DNA from: Bacteroidales bacterium
GTDB lineage: Bacteria; Bacteroidota; Bacteroidia; Bacteroidales; GCA-2748055
Reading direction: 5' to 3'
DNA: 18,420 bases
NCBI GenBank assembly: GCA_029934875.1
Contig: JAOZLK010000016.1
Span: 1 to 18,420, forward strand
Position numbers and translations under genes: made by a program. The notes below the pieces were generated by a model. That model saw only the letters and a list, made by a program, of their open reading frames with translations. It had not been told where the DNA came from and did not search any database. Numbering within the stretch: the first letter of the stretch is position 1; the number at the start of each line of letters is the position of its first letter. Below are positions 8,062 through 15,564 of this stretch, piece after piece.

Positions 8062-8080
8062 TTGCTGCAAAAATAGGAAT

Positions 8081-10957
8081 TTATCTGATGTCAATGGAAA
8101 AGAGCCATTGGAACATGGAGGCTGTGGTTTCAGGCTCATAGATATACCTTATACCCACTGAAAGAGGAAATGGAATCCGTAGCAGGTTCAGGTCGGTCAA
8201 CAGATCTCCGCCCAGGGTCATGTAATTATGATCTTCATAATGTGGAGAAGGATCGTGAATAATCACATCGCTTCCCACCATATAATCCACCCATAGCACT
8301 CCCCTGATTCTTTTCAGGTAGAGTAGCGAAGTAAGCTCCCAGTCAGGATAGGCGATGGGGAAAACATAGTCAGCACTGTAGCGGGTAAGCACCCGTCCAT
8401 AGATTCCATGCAAACCGCGTGGGATGCTCATCAGTTTGAAAAAGGCGGGCCGTGAAGCATCGAGGGGATACTGCACCTGGTGCTGCATCGATAATTTGAG
8501 GGTCTGATGTTTCAGGAATCCGGGAGCGTAAATTGTTAATCCCAATAAGGAGGCTGCCCCATAAACCTGGTTATCGAAGGGTGCATGGTAATACCCTGCT
8601 GTGGCAATAAAGCCGATTCTTGGCAGAATATCGCGTACACCCATCCTCAAATAGGAAGTAGAATAAAGGTTATAATAGAGATAATGCGTACCCGTCCTGT
8701 ATTCTCCCTCCTCCTCGACATATTGTATTTCCCGCCGGTACTGATAATCAATGCGGGGCTGTATCAGGCTTAGAAATTTTCCTGTGTTCAGGCGAAAGGG
8801 AATATAACTTTGAGCCGTAAAGGTCAGGTCCTGGGGCAAGGCCATTGCAGTATCTGCTTCCTCGTTCATCAGGAGCACATCGGGTTCTCCTCCATAATCA
8901 AAATAGAAGTTAAACACCGGGTAGCGACCCTTTAACTGGATGCCCGAATGAAACATGTGGTAGCCGTCTTTGTATTCATATCCAATCTGACTCACTGCAG
9001 TGCTGAGTTGGTTTTGTGAGATGAGCGATACCCCAAGGCTAACAGGTAGCTCTTCGCTCGAAAGTGTAAGGTTCGGATTCAGGTAATCCACATAGAGAGG
9101 CAACCATGAATGCACATTGAAAAGATGTCCAAGCTTAGAATACTTCTTCACCGGATAAACCACGCTGTCCTGCTCAGTGGTCCGGGCCATTTCCAGCACT
9201 CCCTCTGTGCTCACATCATAATCCAGTTGTTCGGAATGATCCCTGACTTCGGTCACCGATTTCCAGGCCCCCTCATCCAGTGAGAGCTCAGCAATTTTAT
9301 AGCCACTGGCAGTGTAGTTAGAATAGAAGAGCTTCTTCTTGTCGGCCGAAACATTAGCTTGAAATGCTCCAAACCTTGAAGAGCTAAGCTGAAATATCTC
9401 CTGAAGGGAAACATGAAAACAGTATATATTATCAATCCCGGAAAAAGTTCCTGTGAAAAAAATCCGGTCCCCCGCAACTACAGGATTGGAAATATCATCT
9501 CCTTCCACTTCAAGCAGGAGCTCCCAGGCTTCTGTCTCCGGGCAGTAAGTAACCAAGGATTTATGGTCATTTTCGGTCCGGATCAGCACAATGGAAGAAT
9601 CGCGGTCCATCCAGGCAGGATGTTGAATAAAAAGGTTCCCCGGTGAAGGAGCCCTTGCAAGCTCAGATCCATCAATACCCAGAATCACAAGGCTGAATTT
9701 CTGCAGATCGCTTTGCTCAATAACTGCCACCCTGCTTCCATCATTGGAAATAGCGGGTGAATAATAGCGGGTCTTTTTACCCAGCTTTTTCACCTTGCCT
9801 TTTGCGATATCATAACGCTTTATTACAGAATAGTTCCTGTTGCTCCACCTGGTATCGGGTACAAACTCGTCCCAAACCACATGTGTATCTGAAACACTTA
9901 CCCGGCCCGAACTCAGGTACCCGGGCCTGAATAGCGATTTTTCCTTTCCATCGCGATCCATCAGGACGAACTGCGGAAGCTGGTCCATTCCGCTCTTATA
10001 GGCAAAGATTAATGAATCCGATACCAGGTGGGGATACGTGTAGTTTATGTATTGTTTCCCAGCCCTGCCTTTCTCCTGCTTGCCCCAAGAGGTATAAGGA
10101 GTGTGAACCCGGGCCGAATCGCCTTCTTCCCAGTGTCTGCGGTATTCGGACATTGCGTCCTGGTAAAATTGCTTCTTTGTTCGAAGACCATACTTCCGCA
10201 TGCTAATCAGGGTAGGATCCAGAAGGAAGGGTTTCCTTGCGGCATAATTCTGAAAATCAATCCAGAACTTATCTCCGTAATTCCGGCGCCCATGCCGGAC
10301 CATAAGGTAACCCAGTTGATAATAGTCAGGTATATAGTGTTTGTATGAACCCATGTAAGCCTTCGAAAAGGTATAGGTGCGTCCTCCTTCCAGCATTTGT
10401 GCCTTAAGCTCCATCTCAAACGATGGCTGCCTCCCACGTCCACTGTTCGACAACCTTGTTTCTGAATCAACCGCATCACCCTCAAGGTACCAGAGAGGAA
10501 GAAATACCGCCATGAGGCCCACCATTTGCTGTCCACCCAGGTAGAAGAGTCCCCTTGTGAATCCCTGGTCCAGTTTATCAATCTGGACAGCATGCCTGCC
10601 TTCATGCAAGGCAAGCTGGGTAAGCCAGTCCTGGTTATAACCGTTTGGATCGGGGTTGGTGAAAATTTCCAAGCGTTTTGGGGCCCAGACAAAAACGCCA
10701 TTTGAAAAACTGGATTCGTTGTGCACAATTACTGGCATGCGGCTGTGATTGTGGTCCAGTGCCTTGCCCAGGTAGGGGTAGTAAGATTCGATTCGATTCG
10801 CAAAGGCCTGGGCCAGGCTATCCACCCCCCTGGGGAATATTACCCTGTAATTAGGAGTATCAAACTGGTTCCATCGAAGCTTTCCAGCATCCTGGCCATA
10901 CTGGTAAAACTGCCCCTTTGCTACTACCGGAAGCAGCAAAAGCAGGATGAAAGCCAT
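8081..10957 (-). CDS. Metallopeptidase, beta-propeller and outer-membrane barrel in one chain
   Basis: 958 residues from the ATG at 10957. A signal peptide ends near K-G-Q (MAFILLLLLPVVAKGQ); because this lacks a basic N-region, a TTG at 11005 (adding 16 residues with LKTK and KSR) is a real alternative, overlapping the upstream gene by 14 bases. Residues about 60-300 form a gluzincin-like peptidase: H118-E-G-R-H122 fits HExxH, and WYLEGDAVDSE with E159 provides a likely third zinc ligand. About 305-560 contain TolB/WD-like repeats (YYSPAISNDGSRVAVIE, FQANVSADKKKLFYSNY). From about 615 to the end the sequence is beta-barrel-like, with aromatic strands and a terminal FSIDIR, resembling bacterial surface antigen (BamA/TamA-type) barrels. 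A peptidase tethered to the outer membrane by its own barrel is inferred. Substrates are unknown. Confidence 0.8.
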   Translation of the reverse strand: MAFILLLLLPVVAKGQFYQYGQDAGKLRWNQFDTPNYRVIFPRGVDSLAQAFANRIESYYPYLGKALDHNHSRMPVIVHNESSFSNGVFVWAPKRLEIFTNPDPNGYNQDWLTQLALHEGRHAVQIDKLDQGFTRGLFYLGGQQMVGLMAVFLPLWYLEGDAVDSETRLSNSGRGRQPSFEMELKAQMLEGGRTYTFSKAYMGSYKHYIPDYYQLGYLMVRHGRRNYGDKFWIDFQNYAARKPFLLDPTLISMRKYGLRTKKQFYQDAMSEYRRHWEEGDSARVHTPYTSWGKQEKGRAGKQYINYTYPHLVSDSLIFAYKSGMDQLPQFVLMDRDGKEKSLFRPGYLSSGRVSVSDTHVVWDEFVPDTRWSNRNYSVIKRYDIAKGKVKKLGKKTRYYSPAISNDGSRVAVIEQSDLQKFSLVILGIDGSELARAPSPGNLFIQHPAWMDRDSSIVLIRTENDHKSLVTYCPETEAWELLLEVEGDDISNPVVAGDRIFFTGTFSGIDNIYCFHVSLQEIFQLSSSRFGAFQANVSADKKKLFYSNYTASGYKIAELSLDEGAWKSVTEVRDHSEQLDYDVSTEGVLEMARTTEQDSVVYPVKKYSKLGHLFNVHSWLPLYVDYLNPNLTLSSEELPVSLGVSLISQNQLSTAVSQIGYEYKDGYHMFHSGIQLKGRYPVFNFYFDYGGEPDVLLMNEEADTAMALPQDLTFTAQSYIPFRLNTGKFLSLIQPRIDYQYRREIQYVEEEGEYRTGTHYLYYNLYSTSYLRMGVRDILPRIGFIATAGYYHAPFDNQVYGAASLLGLTIYAPGFLKHQTLKLSMQHQVQYPLDASRPAFFKLMSIPRGLHGIYGRVLTRYSADYVFPIAYPDWELTSLLYLKRIRGVLWVDYMVGSDVIIHDPSPHYEDHNYMTLGGDLLTDLNLLRIPFPLSVGIRYIYEPETTASMFQWLFSIDIR

Positions 10958-10991
10958 CCTGCTTTTGAGAAAAAAAACATATAATGATTGC

Positions 10992-11339
10992 TTAGTTTTC
11001 AGCAAATTTAACCTTGTAAGCTTTTGAACGCAAATAAACATAGGCTCGTTTGCGTACATCTCCATTTAACATGATATCATACATTTTCGAAGAACCGCAA
11101 GTATGGCAAACACCTTCCAAGGCATCCTCGATTTTCCGCAAATCGATGCGCCTACCCACAAAACCAGTGATGTAAGTAATGGGAGCACCATCCATTTTTC
11201 GCTTGTCCAACCCAACTACAAGGACCTGATTTTCAGGCGCTAAAGTATCAGGCTCCTTAACATTGGCATACTCAAACTCAAACTCAGGATAGTCGGTGTA
11301 GAGGATTTGATCGAGATCATTGAAAGCATTATCACCCAT
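10992..11339 (-). CDS. SUI1/eIF1-like (YciH-type) translation factor family protein
   Basis: 115 residues from the ATG at 11339. A TTG at 11363 is in frame but falls inside the predicted promoter, so it is rejected. After an N-terminal stretch (LDQILYTDYPEFEFEY) common to Bacteroidota members, residues about 38-115 match the SUI1 fold: VLVVGLDKRKMDG, ITYITGF, a helix (DLRKIEDAL), then NGDVRKRAYVYL and KVKFAEN, parallel to QGDKRDLL and KVKLAGG in E. coli YciH. The normally well kept C-G-x-G-G-[AS]-x-K-D-G loop reads CHTCGSSKMYD, so the functional loop has diverged. Bacterial SUI1-like proteins can influence start-site fidelity in vitro, but their role in cells is uncertain. First gene of a likely three-gene unit with the peptidase/barrel and TonB-like genes (34-base and 19-base gaps). 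Confidence 0.75.
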   Translation of the reverse strand: MGDNAFNDLDQILYTDYPEFEFEYANVKEPDTLAPENQVLVVGLDKRKMDGAPITYITGFVGRRIDLRKIEDALEGVCHTCGSSKMYDIMLNGDVRKRAYVYLRSKAYKVKFAEN

Positions 11340-11360
11340 AATGTCCGATTTAATGAACCC

Positions 11361-11391
11361 CAAATATAGACTCCATTTTTGATTCTGTCAA
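11361..11391 (-). promoter_or_regulatory. Bacteroidota-type promoter for the SUI1-like / peptidase / TonB-like unit
   Basis: On the minus strand a TTG at 11391-11389 is followed after exactly 20 bases by TATATTTG at 11368-11361, matching the -33/-7 pattern (TTTG, 19-21 bases, TAnnTTTG) of the primary sigma factor of this phylum. Transcription would begin about 11355, leaving a leader of about 15 bases before the ATG at 11339. This is the best promoter match in the window. Confidence 0.62.
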
Positions 11392-11455
11392 TATATTCAA
11401 ATAAAAAAGCTTTAAATTCGTCCCAATCTAAACCTAAAGTGATCAATAGGATCCT

Positions 11456-14455
11456 ATGAATTTCAAACAACAGAACCTTATTCTGGGCTGGGCCAGTTTC
11501 CTTATTGCCCTCATCGTTTACCTGCTTACCCTGGAGCCAACAGTCAGCCTCTGGGACTGCGGAGAGTTCATAGCCAGCTCGTATAAGCTCCAGGTGGGAC
11601 ACCCCCCGGGAGCACCCCTTTTTATGATGATCGGACGCGTCTTCTCACTTTTTGCATCCGATACCGATCAGGTCGCTAAAATGATCAATGCTGTATCAGC
11701 ATTTGCCAGCGCCTTTACGATCATGTTTCTCTTCTGGACCATCTCTCATTTCCTGAAGAAGATGAAACTAAACAAAGCCATCATTCTGGGTGGTGCCTTT
11801 GTAGGAGCCATGGCCTATACCTTTTCTGATTCGTTCTGGTTTTCGGCAACGGAAGGTGAAGTTTATGCCACCTCATCCCTCTTCACTGCGCTTGTCTTCT
11901 GGGCAATCCTGAAATGGGAAAATGTGGCCGATGAAGCCGGGGCCAACCGCTGGTTGATCCTGATCGCCTACCTCATCGGTCTCTCCATAGGGGTACACCT
12001 GCTGAATCTGCTTGCTATCCCTGCAATAGTGCTGGTGTATTATTTCAGAAAGTACCAGCTTACCCGAAAGGGCCTGATCTATGCACTGGGCATATCCCTG
12101 GCCATCCTGCTGCTGATTATGTACGGAATCATTCCCGGAATCGTAAAAGCAGCCACCGTGGTGGAGAAGCTTTTCACCAATTCGTTTGGAGTGCACTACA
12201 ATGTTGGTTTTGTGGTCTACCTCCTGCTCTTTCTTGGAGCCCTGGTATTCGGAATTTACCGCACCCAGTACGTGAAAAAAAGTGTGGTGTGGAATACAGC
12301 ATTCATTTGCATTACTGTTATTATCATTGGTTACTCATCCTATGCCATGATCATGGTTCGGGCCCTGGCTGCACCTCCAATGAACGAAAACCGACCCGAA
12401 AACGTGTTTGCCCTGCTCTCCTATCTCAACCGGGAGCAGTATGGCGATAGGCCGCTTATAATGGGTCACCTTTACAATGCAGAAGTTAAGGACGTCGCAT
12501 ACAAAAAACCCGTTTATATCCTGGATAAGGAGAATAATAAATATGATGTGGCCTACCGGAAGCCCGAGCTGGAGATGTCGGGATCACAGGTGCTTCTTCC
12601 CAGGATGTACAGCAGGGAAGCAAACCACAGACAGGCTTACCAGGAGTTCGGAACCATTTCAGATCCAAACAATCCATCTTATATGGATAATATTGAGTTT
12701 TTCCTTCGATACCAGGTGGGTCATATGTACCTGAGGTATTTTATGTGGAATTTCGCGGGAAGACAGAATGATATCCAGGGGCACGGGAACGTGCTGCACG
12801 GGAACTGGATCAGTGGCATCCCCATCATCGATTCCCGCATCGGTCCCCAGAAAAACTTACCGGCTAGCATGAAAGAGCATCCTGCACGTAACCGTTATTT
12901 CCTTCTTCCGCTATTGCTGGGTTTAATGGGCCTGTTTTTCCAGCTGGATCGCAATGCCCGGGATTTCTGGGTGGTTATGAGCCTGTTCATCCTGACCGGC
13001 CTGGCCATTGTGATATATCTGAACCAGACACCCTATCAGCCAAGGGAAAGGGACTATGCCTATGCCGGATCCTTCTATGCCTTCTCCATCTGGATTGGAA
13101 TAGGAGTGGCCGGGATTTTCAGAATTCTCCACTCAAAGCTCAAAGAGAGGCTGTCGGCTATTCTCTCCATTGGAATTTCCCTCCTGGCCGTACCTGCCAT
13201 TATGGCCATGGAAAACTGGGATGATCACGATCGCTCCGGAAGATATACTGCAAGGGATATTGCCCGAAACTACCTGAATTCGTGTGACAAGGATGCCATT
13301 CTCTTTACCGTAGGTGACAATGACACTTTCCCTCTCTGGTATGTACAGGATGTGGAAGGGGTCCGTGAGGATGTTCGTATTGTGAACATGATGCTTTTCA
13401 ATATGGACTGGTATGTGGATCAAATGCGCTGGAAAAGTTACAGCTCCGAAGCCTTGAAATTTACACTGCCCGAGAGTAAATACAAGAATGGAACAAATAA
13501 CTCCATCTACGTAAAGGAGAATGATGGTTGGGCCCCGCTGGACTACATTCTCACCTTTGTAAAAAGTGATGATCCCAGAACTAAACTTCCCATGCGATCG
13601 GGCGAGAAGGTGGATTATATTCCCACTCAGAAGCTGATCTTGCCGGTTGATTCTGCCAATGCACTGGCCAGTGGCGCTGTCCGTATGGGGGAAGAGGGCA
13701 GTATGCTTTCTGAATTAAGGCTCACCCTGAAACCCAATGCACAAATCATGAAGGGTAGCCTGGCACAACTGGATGTTCTGGCAAGCAATAAGTGGGAGCG
13801 TCCGGTGTATTATACATCAGGCGGATTCGACGGGTCGCTGGGACTGGAACGCTTTTACCGAACCGAAGGATTGGCATACAGAGTTGTTCCAAAGGAAAAG
13901 TCCTACTCCAGCATCCTGGAAATGGGAGACATCGATACCGACACCCTTTACCACCACCTGATGAACACTTTTGAATGGGGAAGGATGAACCAGGAAGATG
14001 TACACATAGACTATTACACCGTCCGCACACTTTCGGTGATCAGGTTCCGAAGCCTCCATACACGTCTTGCCCTTGAACTGATTAAGGAAGGAAAAAATGA
14101 AAAAGCTATTAATGTGCTTGACCGCTGTATGGAGCTTGCTCCTTCCAGGGTACTACCTTACGATCAATATGTTTCGGGTATCACCATTCCTGACAGGCAG
14201 GGCGGAACGATTCACTATGAGGGAATCATCGAAGCCTATTACCTCTGTGGAGAAATGGATAAGGCTAATGCCATCCTGAGGGAGCACTACACTACTCTAT
14301 CGGAGGAATACCTCTACCTTAATTCAATGAAAGCCCGGCACAAGAATTCCATCCAGAGGGAAATCAACGAGCTTTTGTTTCAGATGGAAGAACTGAGTAT
14401 CCTCTTACAGAAGTTCAAGCAGAGCGACTTAATACTGGAACTTGGAATGGGCTAA
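11456..14455 (+). CDS. DUF2723 GT-C-type membrane protein, candidate protein O-mannosyltransferase
   Basis: 999 residues. The N-terminal 585 or so hold many membrane helices (residues 8-27; about 77-100; further helices up to LSAILSIGISLLAVPAIMAM). After helix 1 comes the family signature W33-D34-C-G-E37-F-I-A-S-S and GHPPGAPLF, placed like the catalytic acidic motif in the first outer loop of GT-C enzymes. The soluble part begins ENWDDHDRSGRY and includes GDNDTFPLWY at 620-629. The last 135 residues (RLALELIKEGKNEKAINVLDRCMELAP) look TPR-like. DUF2723 is related to human TMEM260, an O-mannosyltransferase, and Bacteroidota carry periplasmic protein O-glycosylation; a protein-glycosylating role is inference. 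Start is the ATG at 11456 with AGGA 6 bases upstream. No clear -7 element was found (TAAATTCG at 11413 is one base off). It ends 3 bases before the convergent synthase gene. Confidence 0.88.
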   Translation: MNFKQQNLILGWASFLIALIVYLLTLEPTVSLWDCGEFIASSYKLQVGHPPGAPLFMMIGRVFSLFASDTDQVAKMINAVSAFASAFTIMFLFWTISHFLKKMKLNKAIILGGAFVGAMAYTFSDSFWFSATEGEVYATSSLFTALVFWAILKWENVADEAGANRWLILIAYLIGLSIGVHLLNLLAIPAIVLVYYFRKYQLTRKGLIYALGISLAILLLIMYGIIPGIVKAATVVEKLFTNSFGVHYNVGFVVYLLLFLGALVFGIYRTQYVKKSVVWNTAFICITVIIIGYSSYAMIMVRALAAPPMNENRPENVFALLSYLNREQYGDRPLIMGHLYNAEVKDVAYKKPVYILDKENNKYDVAYRKPELEMSGSQVLLPRMYSREANHRQAYQEFGTISDPNNPSYMDNIEFFLRYQVGHMYLRYFMWNFAGRQNDIQGHGNVLHGNWISGIPIIDSRIGPQKNLPASMKEHPARNRYFLLPLLLGLMGLFFQLDRNARDFWVVMSLFILTGLAIVIYLNQTPYQPRERDYAYAGSFYAFSIWIGIGVAGIFRILHSKLKERLSAILSIGISLLAVPAIMAMENWDDHDRSGRYTARDIARNYLNSCDKDAILFTVGDNDTFPLWYVQDVEGVREDVRIVNMMLFNMDWYVDQMRWKSYSSEALKFTLPESKYKNGTNNSIYVKENDGWAPLDYILTFVKSDDPRTKLPMRSGEKVDYIPTQKLILPVDSANALASGAVRMGEEGSMLSELRLTLKPNAQIMKGSLAQLDVLASNKWERPVYYTSGGFDGSLGLERFYRTEGLAYRVVPKEKSYSSILEMGDIDTDTLYHHLMNTFEWGRMNQEDVHIDYYTVRTLSVIRFRSLHTRLALELIKEGKNEKAINVLDRCMELAPSRVLPYDQYVSGITIPDRQGGTIHYEGIIEAYYLCGEMDKANAILREHYTTLSEEYLYLNSMKARHKNSIQREINELLFQMEELSILLQKFKQSDLILELGMG

Positions 14456-14458
14456 AGC

Positions 14459-15433
14459 CTATTTCTGACGGTTCATCAGGTAGGAGGCAAAATTAAAAAG
14501 CTCCTCCTTTCTTTCAGGGGGCCTGTTCAGACGTTCAAGACTTGCCAGGGCAGCCTGATAAAAGTCCTTGATCCTGCTCTCGGTAAGCTCCCTGATATTT
14601 AGCTTATTATATATTTCGGTAATCGAACTGATCTTTTCGTCAGGATCGAATTTCCTCTGGCTCAACCACTCGCAAAGTGATTCCTTTTGTGATGGCGAGG
14701 CTTTCTCCAGTGCATTGATCATCAGAAAGGTTTTCTTGTTATCGACAATATCAGTCCCCCTCTTTTTCCCGATCACATCCGTCTCACCGTAGGTATCCAG
14801 TAAGTCATCCTGTAGCTGAAAAGCAATTCCCATATTACGGCCAAAATCATAAAGATCCTCCGCATCCTTCTCAGAGGCTCCTCCAAGAATAGCACCAATT
14901 TTCAGGCTGGCAGCAATGAGTACTGCAGTTTTCAGTTCAATCATATTCAGGTATTCCTCCTCGGTCACCGTCAGGTACTCTTCAAAATTCATATCGTACT
15001 GCTGACCCTCGCAAACCTGCATGGCTGTACGGGTAAAAATATCCTGAACCGTATGGAGTACTACGCCTGGTGACTGGTTCATTAACCTGTTTGCCAGGAT
15101 GGACATAACATCGCCCGAAAGAATGGCAACATTTTCATTGTACTTGACGTGAACAGTGGGATGTCCCCGCCTTAATTCCGACTGGTCCATAATATCATCA
15201 TGCAGCAGGGTAAAGTTGTGGAAGATCTCTATGGCCAGAGCTGGCATCATGGCAGAATCAACAGCTCCGGCAAACATATCACAGGCAAGCAATACCAGGG
15301 CTGGCCTGATTCGCTTACCTCCCAGTGACAGAACATATCTTACAGGTTCATAAAGCTGCGGTGGGGTTTCGGGGATGGAGAAGGTCTGGATATGTTTTTC
15401 AATCAGCTTCCTTGCTTCTATCAATGTATACAT
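14459..15433 (-). CDS. Polyprenyl (geranylgeranyl/farnesyl-type) diphosphate synthase
   Basis: 324 residues from the ATG at 15433. This cytoplasmic trans-prenyltransferase condenses isopentenyl diphosphate with allylic diphosphates. Visible are GGKRIRP (38-44), the first aspartate-rich motif D79-D80-I-M-D83 followed by RRGHPTVH, the Lys-Thr pair in IELKTA, the second motif Q-L-Q-D209-D210-L-L-D213 and GKKRGTDI. A phenylalanine sits five residues before the first motif (F-T-L-L-H-D-D), the place where an aromatic residue limits chain length, so a C15-C20 product is more likely than a C40 quinone tail; this is inference. An open frame reaches 15511, but the AAAGGA site and the domain start favour 15433. 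Monocistronic on the minus strand, tail-to-tail with the DUF2723 gene. Confidence 0.92.
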   Translation of the reverse strand: MYTLIEARKLIEKHIQTFSIPETPPQLYEPVRYVLSLGGKRIRPALVLLACDMFAGAVDSAMMPALAIEIFHNFTLLHDDIMDQSELRRGHPTVHVKYNENVAILSGDVMSILANRLMNQSPGVVLHTVQDIFTRTAMQVCEGQQYDMNFEEYLTVTEEEYLNMIELKTAVLIAASLKIGAILGGASEKDAEDLYDFGRNMGIAFQLQDDLLDTYGETDVIGKKRGTDIVDNKKTFLMINALEKASPSQKESLCEWLSQRKFDPDEKISSITEIYNKLNIRELTESRIKDFYQAALASLERLNRPPERKEELFNFASYLMNRQK

Positions 15434-15439
15434 GTTTTT

Positions 15440-15445
15440 TCCTTT
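15440..15445 (-). promoter_or_regulatory. Ribosome binding site deciding the synthase start
   Basis: AAAGGA lies 6 bases before the ATG at 15433 on the minus strand. Shine-Dalgarno-like sites are sparse in this window, so this one supports 15433 over the longer open frame to 15511. Confidence 0.55.
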
Positions 15446-15532
15446 ATTCGATGCAATAAGTGGTAAACAAGGTAGTGATTTTTGAAAACGATTGGCATGA
15501 TGATTGTACAATTCATTTTAAAATAGAATCAC

Positions 15533-15540
15533 TAACTTTG
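15533..15540 (+). promoter_or_regulatory. Possible -7 element for the thioredoxin-fold gene
   Basis: TAACTTTG matches TAnnTTTG and lies 24 bases before the ATG at 15565. The nearest upstream TTG (15504-15506) is about 26 bases away, beyond normal spacing. It argues against a start at 15460, which would precede transcription. Confidence 0.42.
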
Positions 15541-15564
15541 TCCGATTCAAAAAAGCAGTATTTT

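Noticed and set aside
8062..8139. 26-codon N-terminal extension of the TonB-like protein
   Set aside because: It would overlap the preceding gene's end and places non-signal residues before a normal basic start and membrane helix.
10207..10728. 173-codon minus-strand open frame overlapping the peptidase/barrel gene in another frame
   Set aside because: The HExxH-bearing frame is the coding one; the alternative has no family features.
10958..11065. Longer N-terminus of the peptidase/barrel protein beginning at 11065
   Set aside because: It overlaps the SUI1-like gene by 74 bases and adds sequence before the signal peptide; a TTG at 11005 remains possible and is noted in the feature.
15511..15529. 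AT-rich palindrome ATTTTAAAAT with short ATTC/GAAT arms between the synthase and thioredoxin-fold genes
   Set aside because: Short, with a bulge, in AT-rich intergenic DNA; it could be an operator but chance is a sufficient explanation.
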